Source of the DNA: Polystyrenella longa
GTDB taxonomy: Bacteria; Planctomycetota; Planctomycetia; Planctomycetales; Planctomycetaceae
Length of the DNA: 64,000 nucleotides
Reading direction: 5' to 3'
Assembly (NCBI RefSeq): GCF_007750395.1
Contig: NZ_CP036281.1
Span: 1,575,001 to 1,639,000 of the forward strand
Position 1 is the first letter of the stretch, and every line of letters begins with the position of its first letter. A program made the translations under genes and the position numbers. The notes beneath the pieces were generated by a model. That model was given only the letters and a program-made list of their open reading frames with translations, was not told where the DNA came from and ran no database searches. This document shows positions 46,988 to 56,631 of the stretch, one piece after another.

Positions 46988-48022
46988 TCAGGCATTTACC
47001 TTCGGTAAGCGGTAGAACTTCTGGGCGTTTTCGCAGAACAGTTTTCGTTTGAAGGACTCGCTGCGGTCTTGGGTGATTTCGACGAGGGCAGAGTACCACT
47101 CCTGATAGCTTGCTCGGAGGGTGCAGACGGGCCAGTCGCCGCCGAAGAAGATACGGTCTTCGCCGAAGGTATCCATACATTCATTGACCACGGGAGCGAG
47201 GTCGGCCGGCTTCCAGCCCGATTCTTCAGCCGTTGCAACGATCCCTGAAATCTTGCAGACGGAATTCGGATGCGCAGCCATCGCCTTGAGGCCCGCTTTC
47301 CAATCGTCGTGCAGTTGGGTGTTCAGCTTGGTGACCGGCATGTTACCGCAGTGATCGAGGATAAACCGGGTATCGGGGCATTTGCCCACCAACTCGGCGG
47401 CGTCGCCCACTTCGGCAGGTCGCATGCAGAGATCGTAACTTTTGTCGTGTTCACCGAGTAGTTTCATGTTTTCGATGAACTGCGGTTTCAAACATGTTCC
47501 CGGCTTGCGATCGGCGTCGTGCAGGACGGTTCGAACTCCTTTGAAAAACTCATTTCCCATGAACTGTTCCACATAAGATTTGAACTCGCCTGACTGTGGA
47601 GATCCACCGATGACGGCACCGGTCATCTGGTTGTCGTCTCGCTCGCAGAGATCAAATACGTATTCCGCTTCGGCCGTTTGCTGATCAGCAGCCACGTTGA
47701 CTTCCATGTAGACGGTTTGAGCAATGGGAACCTGGGAAGTCGCTTCTCGATATTCGGGGAGCAGAAAATCTTTTCCCAGAATCTCCTTCGCAGGACCCTG
47801 CATCCAGGGAAGAGTGAATCGATTGAGGTCCCACAAATGTTGATGCGTGTCGATCACGGGAATAGCGGAGTTCACAAGCGAAGAACCTTCCGTAGTTGAA
47901 AAAGGAGAGAGGACTGCCATTGCTCCCAATGTGGCGGCGGAAGACTGCAGGAATTGGCGGCGGCTGAAACTGGCTGCGGAATTCGTGGGGGAAGTCTCTT
48001 GGTGGTCAGGACGAGCGCGCAT
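46988..48022 (-). CDS. Tat-exported amidohydrolase 2 family protein
   Basis: A 344-residue protein. The twin-arginine signal FSRRQFLQSSAATLGAMAV (about 19-40) is followed by the metal-dependent hydrolase barrel: the first HxH site in DTHQHLWD (His60, His62), His of ILDHCGNM near 245 and the late Asp of FFGGDWPVC. The family (amidohydrolase 2, COG3618, L-fuconolactonase-like) hydrolyses lactones or amides. Tat export is in line with several other sugar-handling enzymes of this window. It overlaps in position with the frame of the adjacent two-TM gene only on paper; the real genes are 11 nt apart. Confidence 0.9.
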   Translation of the reverse strand: MRARPDHQETSPTNSAASFSRRQFLQSSAATLGAMAVLSPFSTTEGSSLVNSAIPVIDTHQHLWDLNRFTLPWMQGPAKEILGKDFLLPEYREATSQVPIAQTVYMEVNVAADQQTAEAEYVFDLCERDDNQMTGAVIGGSPQSGEFKSYVEQFMGNEFFKGVRTVLHDADRKPGTCLKPQFIENMKLLGEHDKSYDLCMRPAEVGDAAELVGKCPDTRFILDHCGNMPVTKLNTQLHDDWKAGLKAMAAHPNSVCKISGIVATAEESGWKPADLAPVVNECMDTFGEDRIFFGGDWPVCTLRASYQEWYSALVEITQDRSESFKRKLFCENAQKFYRLPKVNA

Positions 48023-48199
48023 GGCAGAAGGACTTTCTCAGGAGAGATGCATGAATCGGGTACGGAGATGACACCGTCAGGAGAGTGGAAATTCTCGGGC
48101 TCGCCTGATTCGATCTTAATTCAGCATAAACGGACGGGAAGGGGGGAACAAGAGTTGAGCTTCCGGATCTCGCAGGCATTTTAGAGGGCACCAGGACAT

Positions 48200-48916
48200 T
48201 CAGCAGTCATCCATTTCCAGCGGGCGGGTCAACAGGATCTCCCTTTTCCAATCCGGTTCGTGAATTGGCCAGCCATGGAGGCTCAGGTTGTCCGCCTGAT
48301 CCTGATGACGTTTGTTGTGGCAATGACATTCCTGCCAGCAGCGAAGTTCTGCTGATTGCACGGGAGGAGGCGACGGCAGCCAATTGCTGCGACGGCTTGT
48401 TCGTTGACCGTGGTCGAAAATCGTGACGATCAACGGATCAGCCAGATCCAACAGCCTTTGCGCAATCAAATGATGGCTGGCGGTAGAAAAGCTCTGTTTT
48501 AATTCGAAGAGATCGCATCCCGTTTGAGAAACGGTATTCCCAAACCAGCACTCCGGAAGCAGCAACCGGGTCGCAAAAAGGTTCGCCAGTGCTTCGCGAG
48601 AGGCTGGGCCGGCGGTGAGTTCTTCTTCCTCGATCCAGTCAGACCAGCGATCGGATAGTGACTCGCCGAGCTCGTGTGCGAGAGCCCACTGGACCCGTTC
48701 GGGACGATCATCCGGTTTCAGAAAAATCGTTGGCTTATCATGAATACGTTTGAGCCGACCTCGCTCCTCCTGACGGGCGTTCAGCACAATTTCCCACCCC
48801 AGGTGCTGAGCAAGATGGAACGCATTTACTGGCGGTTCATCGATTCCCGCCAAGGAGAGCAATTCGTTAACAACTATGTCGAGAGATAGGTGGATTTCAT
48901 TCAGAGAAGTCATCAT
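48200..48916 (-). CDS. ImmA/IrrE-like (M78) protein with altered active site
   Basis: A 238-residue protein. Residues about 25-130 follow the M78 layout: PVNAFHLAQHLGW, then the helix WALAHELGESL in the place of the zinc HExxH, followed by ANLFATRLLLPE, a strong family mark. In M78 proteases the motif is HExxH; here the last His is Glu (HELGE), so zinc binding may be altered or lost. Known members cleave repressors in stress or mobile-element control. The last ~80 residues include a Cys/His cluster (CWQECHCHNKRHQDQ) that could bind metal. No adjacent XRE repressor gene is seen. Confidence 0.75.
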   Translation of the reverse strand: MMTSLNEIHLSLDIVVNELLSLAGIDEPPVNAFHLAQHLGWEIVLNARQEERGRLKRIHDKPTIFLKPDDRPERVQWALAHELGESLSDRWSDWIEEEELTAGPASREALANLFATRLLLPECWFGNTVSQTGCDLFELKQSFSTASHHLIAQRLLDLADPLIVTIFDHGQRTSRRSNWLPSPPPVQSAELRCWQECHCHNKRHQDQADNLSLHGWPIHEPDWKREILLTRPLEMDDC

Positions 48917-49480
48917 CGGCAGCGGGCGAATCCTGGCAAGAACTGAAAATCGGAGAAGAAAAAATAGTGTACATAATAATAGTTATGTGTTCAGGATACC
49001 AGATAAAACGGTGTCGAAATTTGATTTCATCGCAACTGAAGCGACTCCAACCTTGTCGATTTGGTTCTGTGAAAATGGGAGAGCTGTGGAGACTTTGTTT
49101 CCCTTGCTCGAAATGCCTGTTAGAGGAATCGTAGCTGTCATAACTTTTACTGAAACCCGAAACGACCAGCCCGCCAGTTGCCGGGTGGTTGCGGTCAATT
49201 TCCCCTTGTCAGACTTCCGATTCTTAATAAGGAAACAGAAGGGTCTTCCGGTAAACGAAAAAACAGATGCCGGAAAACCGATTCAATGGAATTCTCCAGT
49301 AAACCTCCACACATGCTGCTCTCCCAAGGCGGGAATGCGAGCAACAATGATGTACGTACCCTCGAAATGTTGCCAACACTCGAGATCGAGGCAAACTGGA
49401 TTGTTTCAGTGAGCGAGAAATGACTCGCCCTGTTTGATTCTGTTTCCAGGAACGTGCTCCACCTATCGAGAATAAGCCTT
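48917..49480. other. Intergenic region upstream of the HlyD-like gene
   Basis: 564 nt. A 178-codon plus-strand frame (48876-49412) overlaps the IrrE-like gene's start and has no ribosome-binding site, family features or sensible composition; I treat it as non-coding. No other structure stands out. Confidence 0.4.
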
Positions 49481-50626
49481 ATGACAGATAAAACTCCCCG
49501 TCCTGAAAACCAGATAGAGTCGACCTTGCCATCTCGACCAGCCCCGCTCGGGCGGACTGTGCTGCTGGCCTCCCTTGTTTTTGGCGTCGTACTCAGTGGC
49601 GTGATCTATTTGAAGAATCGCGACGCCGTCGCCTACACGGGTTACCTGCAGGCGAACGCGGTGGCAATTAAAGCTCCGTTCACGGCCCGCATGGAACGCT
49701 TGCTTGTCGAGGAAGGAGAGGCTGTTGTTCCGGAAGTACCGCTCTTCTCATTGATGGATGACAAATTGGAACGCCGTAAGGATTCCAAACAGCGGCAAAT
49801 TGCTGTCCTTCGCTCGGAACTGGAACGTGCTCAGGCGGAAGCGAAAATCGAAATTGCAGACCGCATGAATAAAATCGAGAATGAACTGCTCGAAACGAAA
49901 TTGAAGTCGGCCAACCTGTTGAAAGAACAGTTTGCTTACGAAATGGAAGACATCGCCTGGTCGGAATACTCGGACAGTTCGATCGAGGTCGCCAGCCTAC
50001 AGCGTTCTCCCGGAACCGACTATCCAATCACACCGGCAAACGACAACGAACGGAAAATCGAAATCCTTCTCCGTCGTGCCGCCATGCAAAATGCAAACGA
50101 AGTCATCACTTCCCAGGTAGAGTTATGCCAGCGACGAATGCGGGAACTGGAAGACCAGAAACAGAACCTGCCTAAAGTGGTCGAAGTCTCCGTGGGTGTG
50201 GAATCACTGCAATCGAAATTAAATGAAGAAGAACGCGAGTACCGGGAATTGCTTAATCAGCTTCAAGAGCAGGAAGTTCGCTCTCCTGGTTACGGACTGA
50301 TCGGCCTGTTTGAAGCACAGCTTGGAGAGACGGTTGAAGAAGGTGATCTGATTGTCTCGTTGTACGATCAGGAACAACTGTATGTGACTGTCGACATTCC
50401 TTCACACGATGTGCATCGATACCAACGCGAAGAAAAACTGAAACTGAGCTTCCCTGATGGAACCCATTCACGGGGTCGTATTGTTAAAATCGCTCCCCAT
50501 GTCACCTCGCCCGAACATCAGGATGCGACACCTTCGCGACAGACTTTGGTGCGGCTCTGGTTGGAACCGGCGGATGCCCTGTGGCCAGCAGCCCCGATTG
50601 GAAGTCAGATTGAAATCACTCGGTAA
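49481..50626 (+). CDS. HlyD-like periplasmic adaptor (membrane fusion) protein
   Basis: A 381-residue protein. One N-terminal TM (about 27-45) is followed by a short biotinyl-lipoyl-like half (AVAIKAPFTARMERLLVEEG), a long coiled-coil hairpin (about 88-255), the second lipoyl half (VRSPGYGLIGLFEAQLGETVEEGD) and a beta-barrel part (LYVTVDIPSHDVHRY). This is the classical membrane-fusion adaptor order for export pumps and type I secretion. The start is ATG 49481; an upstream in-frame ATG (49454) is less likely. No permease or outer-membrane partner is adjacent, which is unusual for the family. Confidence 0.85.
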   Translation: MTDKTPRPENQIESTLPSRPAPLGRTVLLASLVFGVVLSGVIYLKNRDAVAYTGYLQANAVAIKAPFTARMERLLVEEGEAVVPEVPLFSLMDDKLERRKDSKQRQIAVLRSELERAQAEAKIEIADRMNKIENELLETKLKSANLLKEQFAYEMEDIAWSEYSDSSIEVASLQRSPGTDYPITPANDNERKIEILLRRAAMQNANEVITSQVELCQRRMRELEDQKQNLPKVVEVSVGVESLQSKLNEEEREYRELLNQLQEQEVRSPGYGLIGLFEAQLGETVEEGDLIVSLYDQEQLYVTVDIPSHDVHRYQREEKLKLSFPDGTHSRGRIVKIAPHVTSPEHQDATPSRQTLVRLWLEPADALWPAAPIGSQIEITR

Positions 50627-50878
50627 CTTACCGTCAGGAAAAAGGTTACCGTCTTCTGCACTGGGTAATTTGGTCGTTTGACGATGCGAAATCGCATCAA
50701 CCAGTCGTGATGCGTTGTGCGAGGATTCTATTTTTTCAAAAAGTCAAAGCGGATTAGCGTGGAAGGCAGTTGCGAAAATTGCCTATAATTGAGCCAGAGC
50801 AATGATGCTCTACGTTCGTTCGCAGGACGTCGATCTTTAAAAACATGACGATCAGGAGCAGAAAGAAAGGACAGGACC

Positions 50879-51058
50879 ATGTTAGGACTCGTTGCCGATT
50901 TCATGGAAACGGCAGAGGCAGAAGAAGTCGATTTTATTAAAGAGATTCGACTCCGCACCTGGGCCCGACAGAATTACCAATCTCCCGGAGACAGAGGGAA
51001 CAATTTGCATCCTGTCGTTCTGGATGAAATGCAAAAAATGGATTCTGAATCCGAATAG
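50879..51058 (+). CDS. Small acidic protein, 59 residues, unrecognised
   Basis: An open frame from ATG 50879 to TAG 51056-51058. Ribosome-binding signals are good (AAAGGA and AGGAC in GAAAGGACAGGACC just before the ATG), and a strong terminator follows about 55 nt after the stop. The protein has a helical-looking first half (VADFMETAEAEEVDFIKEI) then a basic, aromatic stretch (RLRTWARQNY) and an acidic end. It has no TM or signal peptide. I do not know the family. The combination of good start signal, own terminator and gene-like composition argues it is a true small gene. Confidence 0.65.
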   Translation: MLGLVADFMETAEAEEVDFIKEIRLRTWARQNYQSPGDRGNNLHPVVLDEMQKMDSESE

Positions 51059-51114
51059 TTGAACCGGCTGCCTGATCTCGTCATCATTAAAGTCGAAAAC
51101 AATAAAACAGAGAA

Positions 51115-51150
51115 ACCCCCAGCTGTAAAATGCAGTTCTGGGGTCTTTTT
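51115..51150 (+). terminator. Terminator after the small protein gene
   Basis: CCCCCAG (51116-51122) pairs with CTGGGG (51138-51143), extended by an inner CTG/CAG stem, followed by TCTTTTT. Confidence 0.8.
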
Positions 51151-51274
51151 ATGCGCTTTCCCTGAGATCGATGTGGTACCTTTTAATATCGATAACTCCC
51201 GAAATCAGGGGGGAGAGCACTATCTCCGAATTGTTGCGAGACTACCCACTTCTGCCTTCCATCAGGATTCCTGA

Positions 51275-51694
51275 ATGAGCACCACCCAACAACTTTTTCG
51301 TCCGCTGGTGACGTTCCTGGTCACGGTACTGACGTTCGGGTTTATTTTCGTCCTGCTCTCGGTCGTTTTGATGGAATTTACGCCGTTTGAAGGGGTCTTC
51401 TTCACTTTTATGGTGGCGTTTCTGGCGGGAGCAACGACCGGTTTTTTCGTAACTGCGTTGCGATCCTCTCTTTATCCTCGTTTAATGATTCCGCTGTACT
51501 GTCTGCTCTTATTCGTCCTCATGGGCGGGGTGACGGTTGGTCTTGCGCTGTGGCAAGGCCTGGACGATCCATGGTTCCGGCTCACTTATTCGCTCATTAT
51601 GGCGGTTGGTTCCACCTCGGGCGCTTTCTTCGGAGTCGCTCTACTGCAGTACTTCAAAAACCCGGCTAACAAATCGACAAAAACGAGCGTTTGA
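51275..51694 (+). CDS. Four-TM membrane protein of unknown function
   Basis: A 139-residue protein with four hydrophobic segments (about 12-35, 42-63, 70-92 and 103-127) and short loops; the C-terminal tail is basic and probably cytosolic. AGGA lies about 8 nt before the ATG. I do not recognise a family; the glycine-rich third and fourth helices are typical of small conserved inner-membrane proteins. It follows the small-protein gene's terminator, so it has its own promoter, and precedes the large MscS-type gene on the same strand by about 310 nt. Confidence 0.7.
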   Translation: MSTTQQLFRPLVTFLVTVLTFGFIFVLLSVVLMEFTPFEGVFFTFMVAFLAGATTGFFVTALRSSLYPRLMIPLYCLLLFVLMGGVTVGLALWQGLDDPWFRLTYSLIMAVGSTSGAFFGVALLQYFKNPANKSTKTSV

Positions 51695-52004
51695 TTCACT
51701 TCAAATAAAGACTCCGTCAACCACTCTTCGGTTCTTTCTGGTGGCACCACAGAATTATGGCGACAGACCGCTTCAGGATAATTCCGAGGTTCAGGTGGGA
51801 AGCCTGAGATAGGCCTGTTTTCATTGATCATTCTTTCAATAACAAGCCTGTTTTCTAAGGGATCTCGTTCACAATTGAAAACCTGCTCTTGCCGGATGGT
51901 TGCGAACTCACGAAACTGAAGATCATACGACCGGCATCGCACAGGAAGTGGCTGAACACCGGTATTCATTCGTTAGGGTGCTTCAACGGACTGTCCATAT
52001 TTCA
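51695..52004. other. Intergenic region upstream of the MscS-type gene
   Basis: 310 nt. The long frame of the downstream gene stays open to 51900, but that part lacks gene-like composition. No terminator or promoter could be fixed. Confidence 0.35.
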
Positions 52005-55000
52005 ATGACTTCTGATATTCATTTTTCTCGTTTGATAACCTGGCGCTCCTTCTCTTTTCTGGTGCTGGGTCTCACCCTCGGTTTAGTACAACCGACGATT
52101 CTTCACGCGCAACCTGCGCCGGAAAGTGTAGGTGAGAAAGCCGAGACCGCTACAAAGCAGACTCCCTCCGATGTTCTCGCCGAGGTCGATGAGCTTGTCT
52201 CCCAAGTCACTGCCAATCCGGACGCGGATGACGCCACCAAAACCAAAGCGGAAGAACTGAAGAAAGAAATTCAGCGATCGCTGGATGTCTGGCGACAGAA
52301 ATGGGAGTTGACCGGTATAACGCAGCAGGATATCAAAACGACTCCTACCGAAGCGCAGAAAATGAAGGCGGAGACGGAGCAACTCCGCAATGAGCCACCC
52401 AAACAATGGAACCCGAGCACGCCCGCTACGGAACTGGAACAGGAACTGGAAGCGCTGAAGACGAAGCTCCAGGCCTTGCAGGAAGAATCGACCAAACTGG
52501 CGACGCAGGCAGAGAAAAGAAATACCCGTCGTCAGGAGATCCAGGAGCAACTGGATAAACTCACCGCTGAAGAAGCCACGGTGACAACCACATTGCAGGC
52601 CAGTCAGGTCAACGAAAGCTCGCCACCCCTGGAAAAGTTGCAACAGCTCAATAACCAAACCATGCGCGTGAGGATTGGACAGCAGCGAAAGGCTCTCGAA
52701 ACAGAACTACAACAGCTCGAAGTTCAACAGTCGGTTGACTGGACTCGCTTGAAAACAGAACTGACTGAATTGCAGCTAAGCAAAGTTCAGGAAAACGTTC
52801 GTCTGCTTACTGATGAGTATCAAAAAGCCCGTAAACGCGAAGCGGCCCGAGCCGTAAAAGAAGCCGAACAACAAAACCAGGAATTTGTTAAGGCTTATCC
52901 TGAACTGCAGTCAATCGTCACTCAGAATCAGGAGTGGGCGATAAAAAACCAAGAGCTCATAGGAAGTCTGACGAAGGCTGAAAATAGTCTGACTGCAAAC
53001 AATGCAAACCTGACCGAGCTTGATCTTCAGTATCAACGGGTTTCACGATTGGTAGAGCAAGTCGGACATACGGGGCCGATTGGAATTATGCTGCGTAACC
53101 TGAAATCAGAAATGAAAGGTGACGAAGATTATGCTGCGGGCATTCCGAAACGAAATGAAACCCTGGCGGACGTTCAGCTCAAAATCTTCCAATTGGAAGA
53201 ACAGAAATCGACGATAGTGCAGCCCGATCTCTTTGTGCAGAACTATCTCCCTAATGAAGATGCCGAAAAACAACAAATCGCGATCGACGCGATTCGTAAA
53301 CAGCGAGAAACCTTAAAAACGCTCTCGCACAACTACAATCAATTTTACGATACGCTGTACAAGTTGAATGTGATCGATAAGAAATTGATCGCAAAACAGC
53401 AGGAGTTCACTTCCTATATTAACGAAAGAGTTCTGTGGATTCGCAGTTCGCCAATTCTCTCGTTACAGGAATTGAAGGCCGACGACAAATCCTTTCACTG
53501 GTTGTTCAGTCTGGACGGTTGGCAACAGGTTTGGACGCAATCTCTTAATCGTGTACGACAGGCCCCCTTGCAGTCGGTCAGTATTATTCTGCTATGGTCG
53601 CTCCTCCTGATTCTTGGGGCCCGCTGGCGACGACAACTGGCGGAAATCAGTAAACAAGTCACGCCGAATGCCTTTTATAAGTTTTATCCCACCGTTAAAG
53701 CGACGATTCTTTCTTTGCTGATTGCGATCGTCTGGCCCCTCTTTTTCTGGGGGTGGGCTTGGCAATTGGACCAGCAGTCTTACCAGGAGTCTTTTCCACA
53801 GACGTTGATTCCCGCGTTGAACCTAGTTGGAAACTGGTTCTTCGCGATTGAATTTATTCGTCTGTTGTTCCGCTCCAAAGGGCTCGCAGATTCCCATTTT
53901 CAATGGAACTTTTCATCTATGCTCACAGTCCGGCGAAACATTCGCTGGCTAATGATGCTTTCTGTTCCTTTGGTATTCCTGGGTGGTTTGCTGCAGGGAA
54001 ACGAAATTGATGAGGCCCATGATGCCTGGGAGCGTGTTGCTTATATCTTGTTTCAATGCTGTCTTACGATCTTCTTATTCAACATCTTCCGGCCTTCCTC
54101 TGGTCTGTTTCAGACGATTGTCGATTACAAGCAGAATGCCTGGATGGATCGGCTTCGTGGACTGACTTGTCTGTTGTTGGTTTCAATTCCAGTGACGCTT
54201 ATCGCGTTCAGCTTCCTGGGCTTTCACTATACCGCTTTCCAACTCAATAGTGTTCTCGGTACGACGGCCTGGTTTTTAATCGCCCTGTTCGTCGTTCGCG
54301 CACTGGCACACCGTTGGATTATGCTTGGTTATCGCCGGTTGAGCATCCTGCGGTCACAGCAGAAACGGGAACAGCAAAAAGAAGCGGAAAAGCAAGCACA
54401 GGAAAATACGGAACCCGGCGCAATGGCCGAGGCGCCTATCAAACTTGAAGAAGAACGCCCAATCGACCTTCGTTTCAGTTCGCATCAGATTCGTCGCTTA
54501 TTGAACGCTACTTTGTGGACTGTCGCCTTCCTGGGCGTCTGGTTGATCTGGCACGATATGATGCCCGCACTTTCTGCACTGGATAGCTCTGAGCGGTTTG
54601 CAGTCTGGCATACAACTAATCAGGTGACCGACCCCGAGACCAACAACACCATTGATGTCATTGAACCGGTGACGATCTTTGATTTGGCGCTCGGGCTGGC
54701 GGTTGCCCTCTTGACCGTAGCGGCAACCCGGAACATTCCCGGTTTGCTGGAGATGACTATTCTGGAACAGCTTCCGATTGATGCGTCCGTTCGTTACGCC
54801 GTCACGACCATCGCCCGGTATGTCTGTATCCTGTTAGGGGGGATCGTCGGCTTCCAAGTCGTCGGCGTCGCGTGGTCCCAAGTGCAATGGATGGCAACCG
54901 CATTGACCTTCGGTCTCGCGTTTGGTTTGCAGGAGATCTTCGCGAACTTTATCTCGGGCATCATCCTGTTGTTCGAACGCCCGATCCGGGTTGGAGACAT

Positions 55001-55580
55001 CGTCACTATTGATTCTGTCTCCGGGATCGTTTCTCGAATTCGTATGAGGGCAACTACCATTACGGACTGGGACCGCAAGGAATATGTCGTTCCCAACAAA
55101 GAATTCATTACGGGAAGACTTCTCAACTGGACACTAAGCGATCCCGTGAACAGGATTGTTATCGAAGTCGGTGTTGCTTATGGTTCGGATCTCGAAAAAG
55201 CGACCGGCATTCTGAAACGTCTGGCGGTAGATCACCCGGAAATTCTGGAAGATCCTCCACCCGTGGTCACATTCGATCGCTTCGGTGACAGCACACTGAA
55301 TTTGATTATGCGTGCCTACTTGCCCAGCCTGGAAAACAGGTTGATGACAATTCATCAATTGCACATGCAAATCAACTCGGAGTTCAACGCCGCGGGTATC
55401 GAGATCGCCTTCCCACAACGAGATTTGCATATTCGTTCTATGCCACCCGGGTTTGGGCAACAGGCTTCTGATAACAGCAAGTCCCACGAAGGAAATGGCA
55501 ACGGTCACAATCCGAAGCCTCCCACCGAACCTCAGGAAGCATTCGCCAATACTGCTGCCGACCCCGGAGTGGATGATTAA
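52005..55580 (+). CDS. Large MscS/MscK-type mechanosensitive channel
   Basis: An about 1190-residue protein. A signal peptide (about 1-36, end near LHAQP) leads into a long periplasmic coiled coil rich in Glu, Gln and Lys (about 60-490), followed by around ten TM segments (about 520-980). The C-terminal MscS core has the pore helix and FGLQEIFANFISGIILLFE block, the beta domain with FERPIRVGDIVTID and YVVPNKEFIT. This is the MscK/KefA layout, a channel that releases solutes on osmotic downshock. The start at ATG 52005 is chosen to begin at the signal peptide; the frame opens earlier at 51900. Confidence 0.92.
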   Translation: MTSDIHFSRLITWRSFSFLVLGLTLGLVQPTILHAQPAPESVGEKAETATKQTPSDVLAEVDELVSQVTANPDADDATKTKAEELKKEIQRSLDVWRQKWELTGITQQDIKTTPTEAQKMKAETEQLRNEPPKQWNPSTPATELEQELEALKTKLQALQEESTKLATQAEKRNTRRQEIQEQLDKLTAEEATVTTTLQASQVNESSPPLEKLQQLNNQTMRVRIGQQRKALETELQQLEVQQSVDWTRLKTELTELQLSKVQENVRLLTDEYQKARKREAARAVKEAEQQNQEFVKAYPELQSIVTQNQEWAIKNQELIGSLTKAENSLTANNANLTELDLQYQRVSRLVEQVGHTGPIGIMLRNLKSEMKGDEDYAAGIPKRNETLADVQLKIFQLEEQKSTIVQPDLFVQNYLPNEDAEKQQIAIDAIRKQRETLKTLSHNYNQFYDTLYKLNVIDKKLIAKQQEFTSYINERVLWIRSSPILSLQELKADDKSFHWLFSLDGWQQVWTQSLNRVRQAPLQSVSIILLWSLLLILGARWRRQLAEISKQVTPNAFYKFYPTVKATILSLLIAIVWPLFFWGWAWQLDQQSYQESFPQTLIPALNLVGNWFFAIEFIRLLFRSKGLADSHFQWNFSSMLTVRRNIRWLMMLSVPLVFLGGLLQGNEIDEAHDAWERVAYILFQCCLTIFLFNIFRPSSGLFQTIVDYKQNAWMDRLRGLTCLLLVSIPVTLIAFSFLGFHYTAFQLNSVLGTTAWFLIALFVVRALAHRWIMLGYRRLSILRSQQKREQQKEAEKQAQENTEPGAMAEAPIKLEEERPIDLRFSSHQIRRLLNATLWTVAFLGVWLIWHDMMPALSALDSSERFAVWHTTNQVTDPETNNTIDVIEPVTIFDLALGLAVALLTVAATRNIPGLLEMTILEQLPIDASVRYAVTTIARYVCILLGGIVGFQVVGVAWSQVQWMATALTFGLAFGLQEIFANFISGIILLFERPIRVGDIVTIDSVSGIVSRIRMRATTITDWDRKEYVVPNKEFITGRLLNWTLSDPVNRIVIEVGVAYGSDLEKATGILKRLAVDHPEILEDPPPVVTFDRFGDSTLNLIMRAYLPSLENRLMTIHQLHMQINSEFNAAGIEIAFPQRDLHIRSMPPGFGQQASDNSKSHEGNGNGHNPKPPTEPQEAFANTAADPGVDD

Positions 55581-55603
55581 GTGAGGCAGGGAACGTTCAA
55601 CAT

Positions 55604-55975
55604 TTACAATGCCATCGGCCACTTGGTTATCGGTCCCGTGGCGTTGTACGGCAGAGCTTTCAGGTACTCATAAACCCAGGCACATTTCCCCGATTCCGTC
55701 TCGGTTTGAATGCGTCGATATAATCCTTCATCAACGCATTCATACTGGTCGAGATCGAAGAACATCTCAGGGGGAATCGCAATGAGGTAACCCTCAAACC
55801 ACGATTCTGTTAAATCGATATCGATATCGATAGCGGCTGGGTAATCGCCCAAATCGTACAGCAGACCCCGTACGCGATCCGGTTGAATTGGTTCAGCACC
55901 AGCGGGAAATCGGTGTCCGGGTTGGAGCAGACCGTACACAAACAGCAGTTCCAGATCAGCATTATTTGCGGCCAT
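55604..55975 (-). CDS. Gamma-glutamylcyclotransferase-like (AIG2/YtfP) protein
   Basis: A 123-residue protein of the GGCT fold. The conserved start FVYGLLQPGHRF corresponds to the family's YGSL loop. An acidic residue in the middle (DQYECVDEGLYRR) fits the catalytic Glu, and the end AWVYEYL matches the last strand. Members split gamma-glutamyl or similar amine-linked groups to give 5-oxoproline; many have unknown substrates. It lies 20 nt from ubiX on the same strand and converges on the MscS-type gene with 23 nt between them. Confidence 0.82.
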   Translation of the reverse strand: MAANNADLELLFVYGLLQPGHRFPAGAEPIQPDRVRGLLYDLGDYPAAIDIDIDLTESWFEGYLIAIPPEMFFDLDQYECVDEGLYRRIQTETESGKCAWVYEYLKALPYNATGPITKWPMAL

Positions 55976-55995
55976 CAGTTCCCGTTCCGTCAGCT

Positions 55996-56631
55996 CTACT
56001 TGCCGTCGCCCCAGCGTTGCATCAGCGTGTTTGGCAATTCGAGTTGATCCAGAATTCGAGCAACGACGAAATCGACGAGGTCATCCACCGTCTCGGGCTG
56101 TCGATAAAATCCCGGCATGGCGGGCAAGATAATGGCGCCTGCTTCGCTAAGTGTCGTCATGTTGCGAAGTTGAATTGTACCCAGAGGTGTCTCACGAGGT
56201 ACGACAATTAACTTACGTCGTTCTTTGAGGTGAACATCAGCCGCTCGCTGGATCAGGTTTCCTGAGAGCCCATGAGCAATACTGGAGAGCGTTCCCATCG
56301 AGCAGGGGACTATCGCCATACCCGCAGTGCGGAACGAGCCACTGGCCATCCCCGCACCGAAATCGAGATGCGTGTAATATGAGAAGCGGTCTTCTGCTGC
56401 TTTAGTCCACTCCGCATCAGGGTAAAGATCGTCGAGCGTGACCTGTTTCAAGTCGAGTGTTCGGTTCACTTCTGTTTGGAAAACGATACCGGCCGAGGGG
56501 CTGATCGTCAGATGAACTTCACATCCACTCTGGAGCATCACTTCCATTAACCGAAGCCCGTATCGGGAGCCACTTGCCCCGGTCATCGCCAGCACATAGG
56601 GAAGCTTGTTCGGAATCGTTTCAGAAGTCAT
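55996..56631 (-). CDS. ubiX: Flavin prenyltransferase UbiX
   Basis: A 211-residue enzyme that joins a dimethylallyl group to FMN, making the prenylated cofactor used by UbiD-type decarboxylases. The family pattern is complete: AMTGASGSRYGLRLME at the start (FMN site), the IVPCSMGTLSSIAHGLSGNLIQRAADV block and VPRETPLGTIQLRNM. The start overlaps the menG-like gene's stop by 4 nt (ATGA), so the pair is coupled. No ubiD gene is in the window. In menaquinone makers the cofactor often serves a UbiD-like step in quinone synthesis, which fits its neighbour. Confidence 0.94.
   Translation of the reverse strand: MTSETIPNKLPYVLAMTGASGSRYGLRLMEVMLQSGCEVHLTISPSAGIVFQTEVNRTLDLKQVTLDDLYPDAEWTKAAEDRFSYYTHLDFGAGMASGSFRTAGMAIVPCSMGTLSSIAHGLSGNLIQRAADVHLKERRKLIVVPRETPLGTIQLRNMTTLSEAGAIILPAMPGFYRQPETVDDLVDFVVARILDQLELPNTLMQRWGDGK

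Noticed and set aside
46977-47180. N-terminal extension of the two-TM protein frame
   Set aside because: Lies inside the amidohydrolase gene in another frame and reads as an Arg/Pro-rich shadow.
48876-49412. 178-codon plus-strand frame over the IrrE-like gene start and the following gap
   Set aside because: No ribosome-binding site, no family pattern, overlaps a well-supported gene start; composition unlike a real protein.
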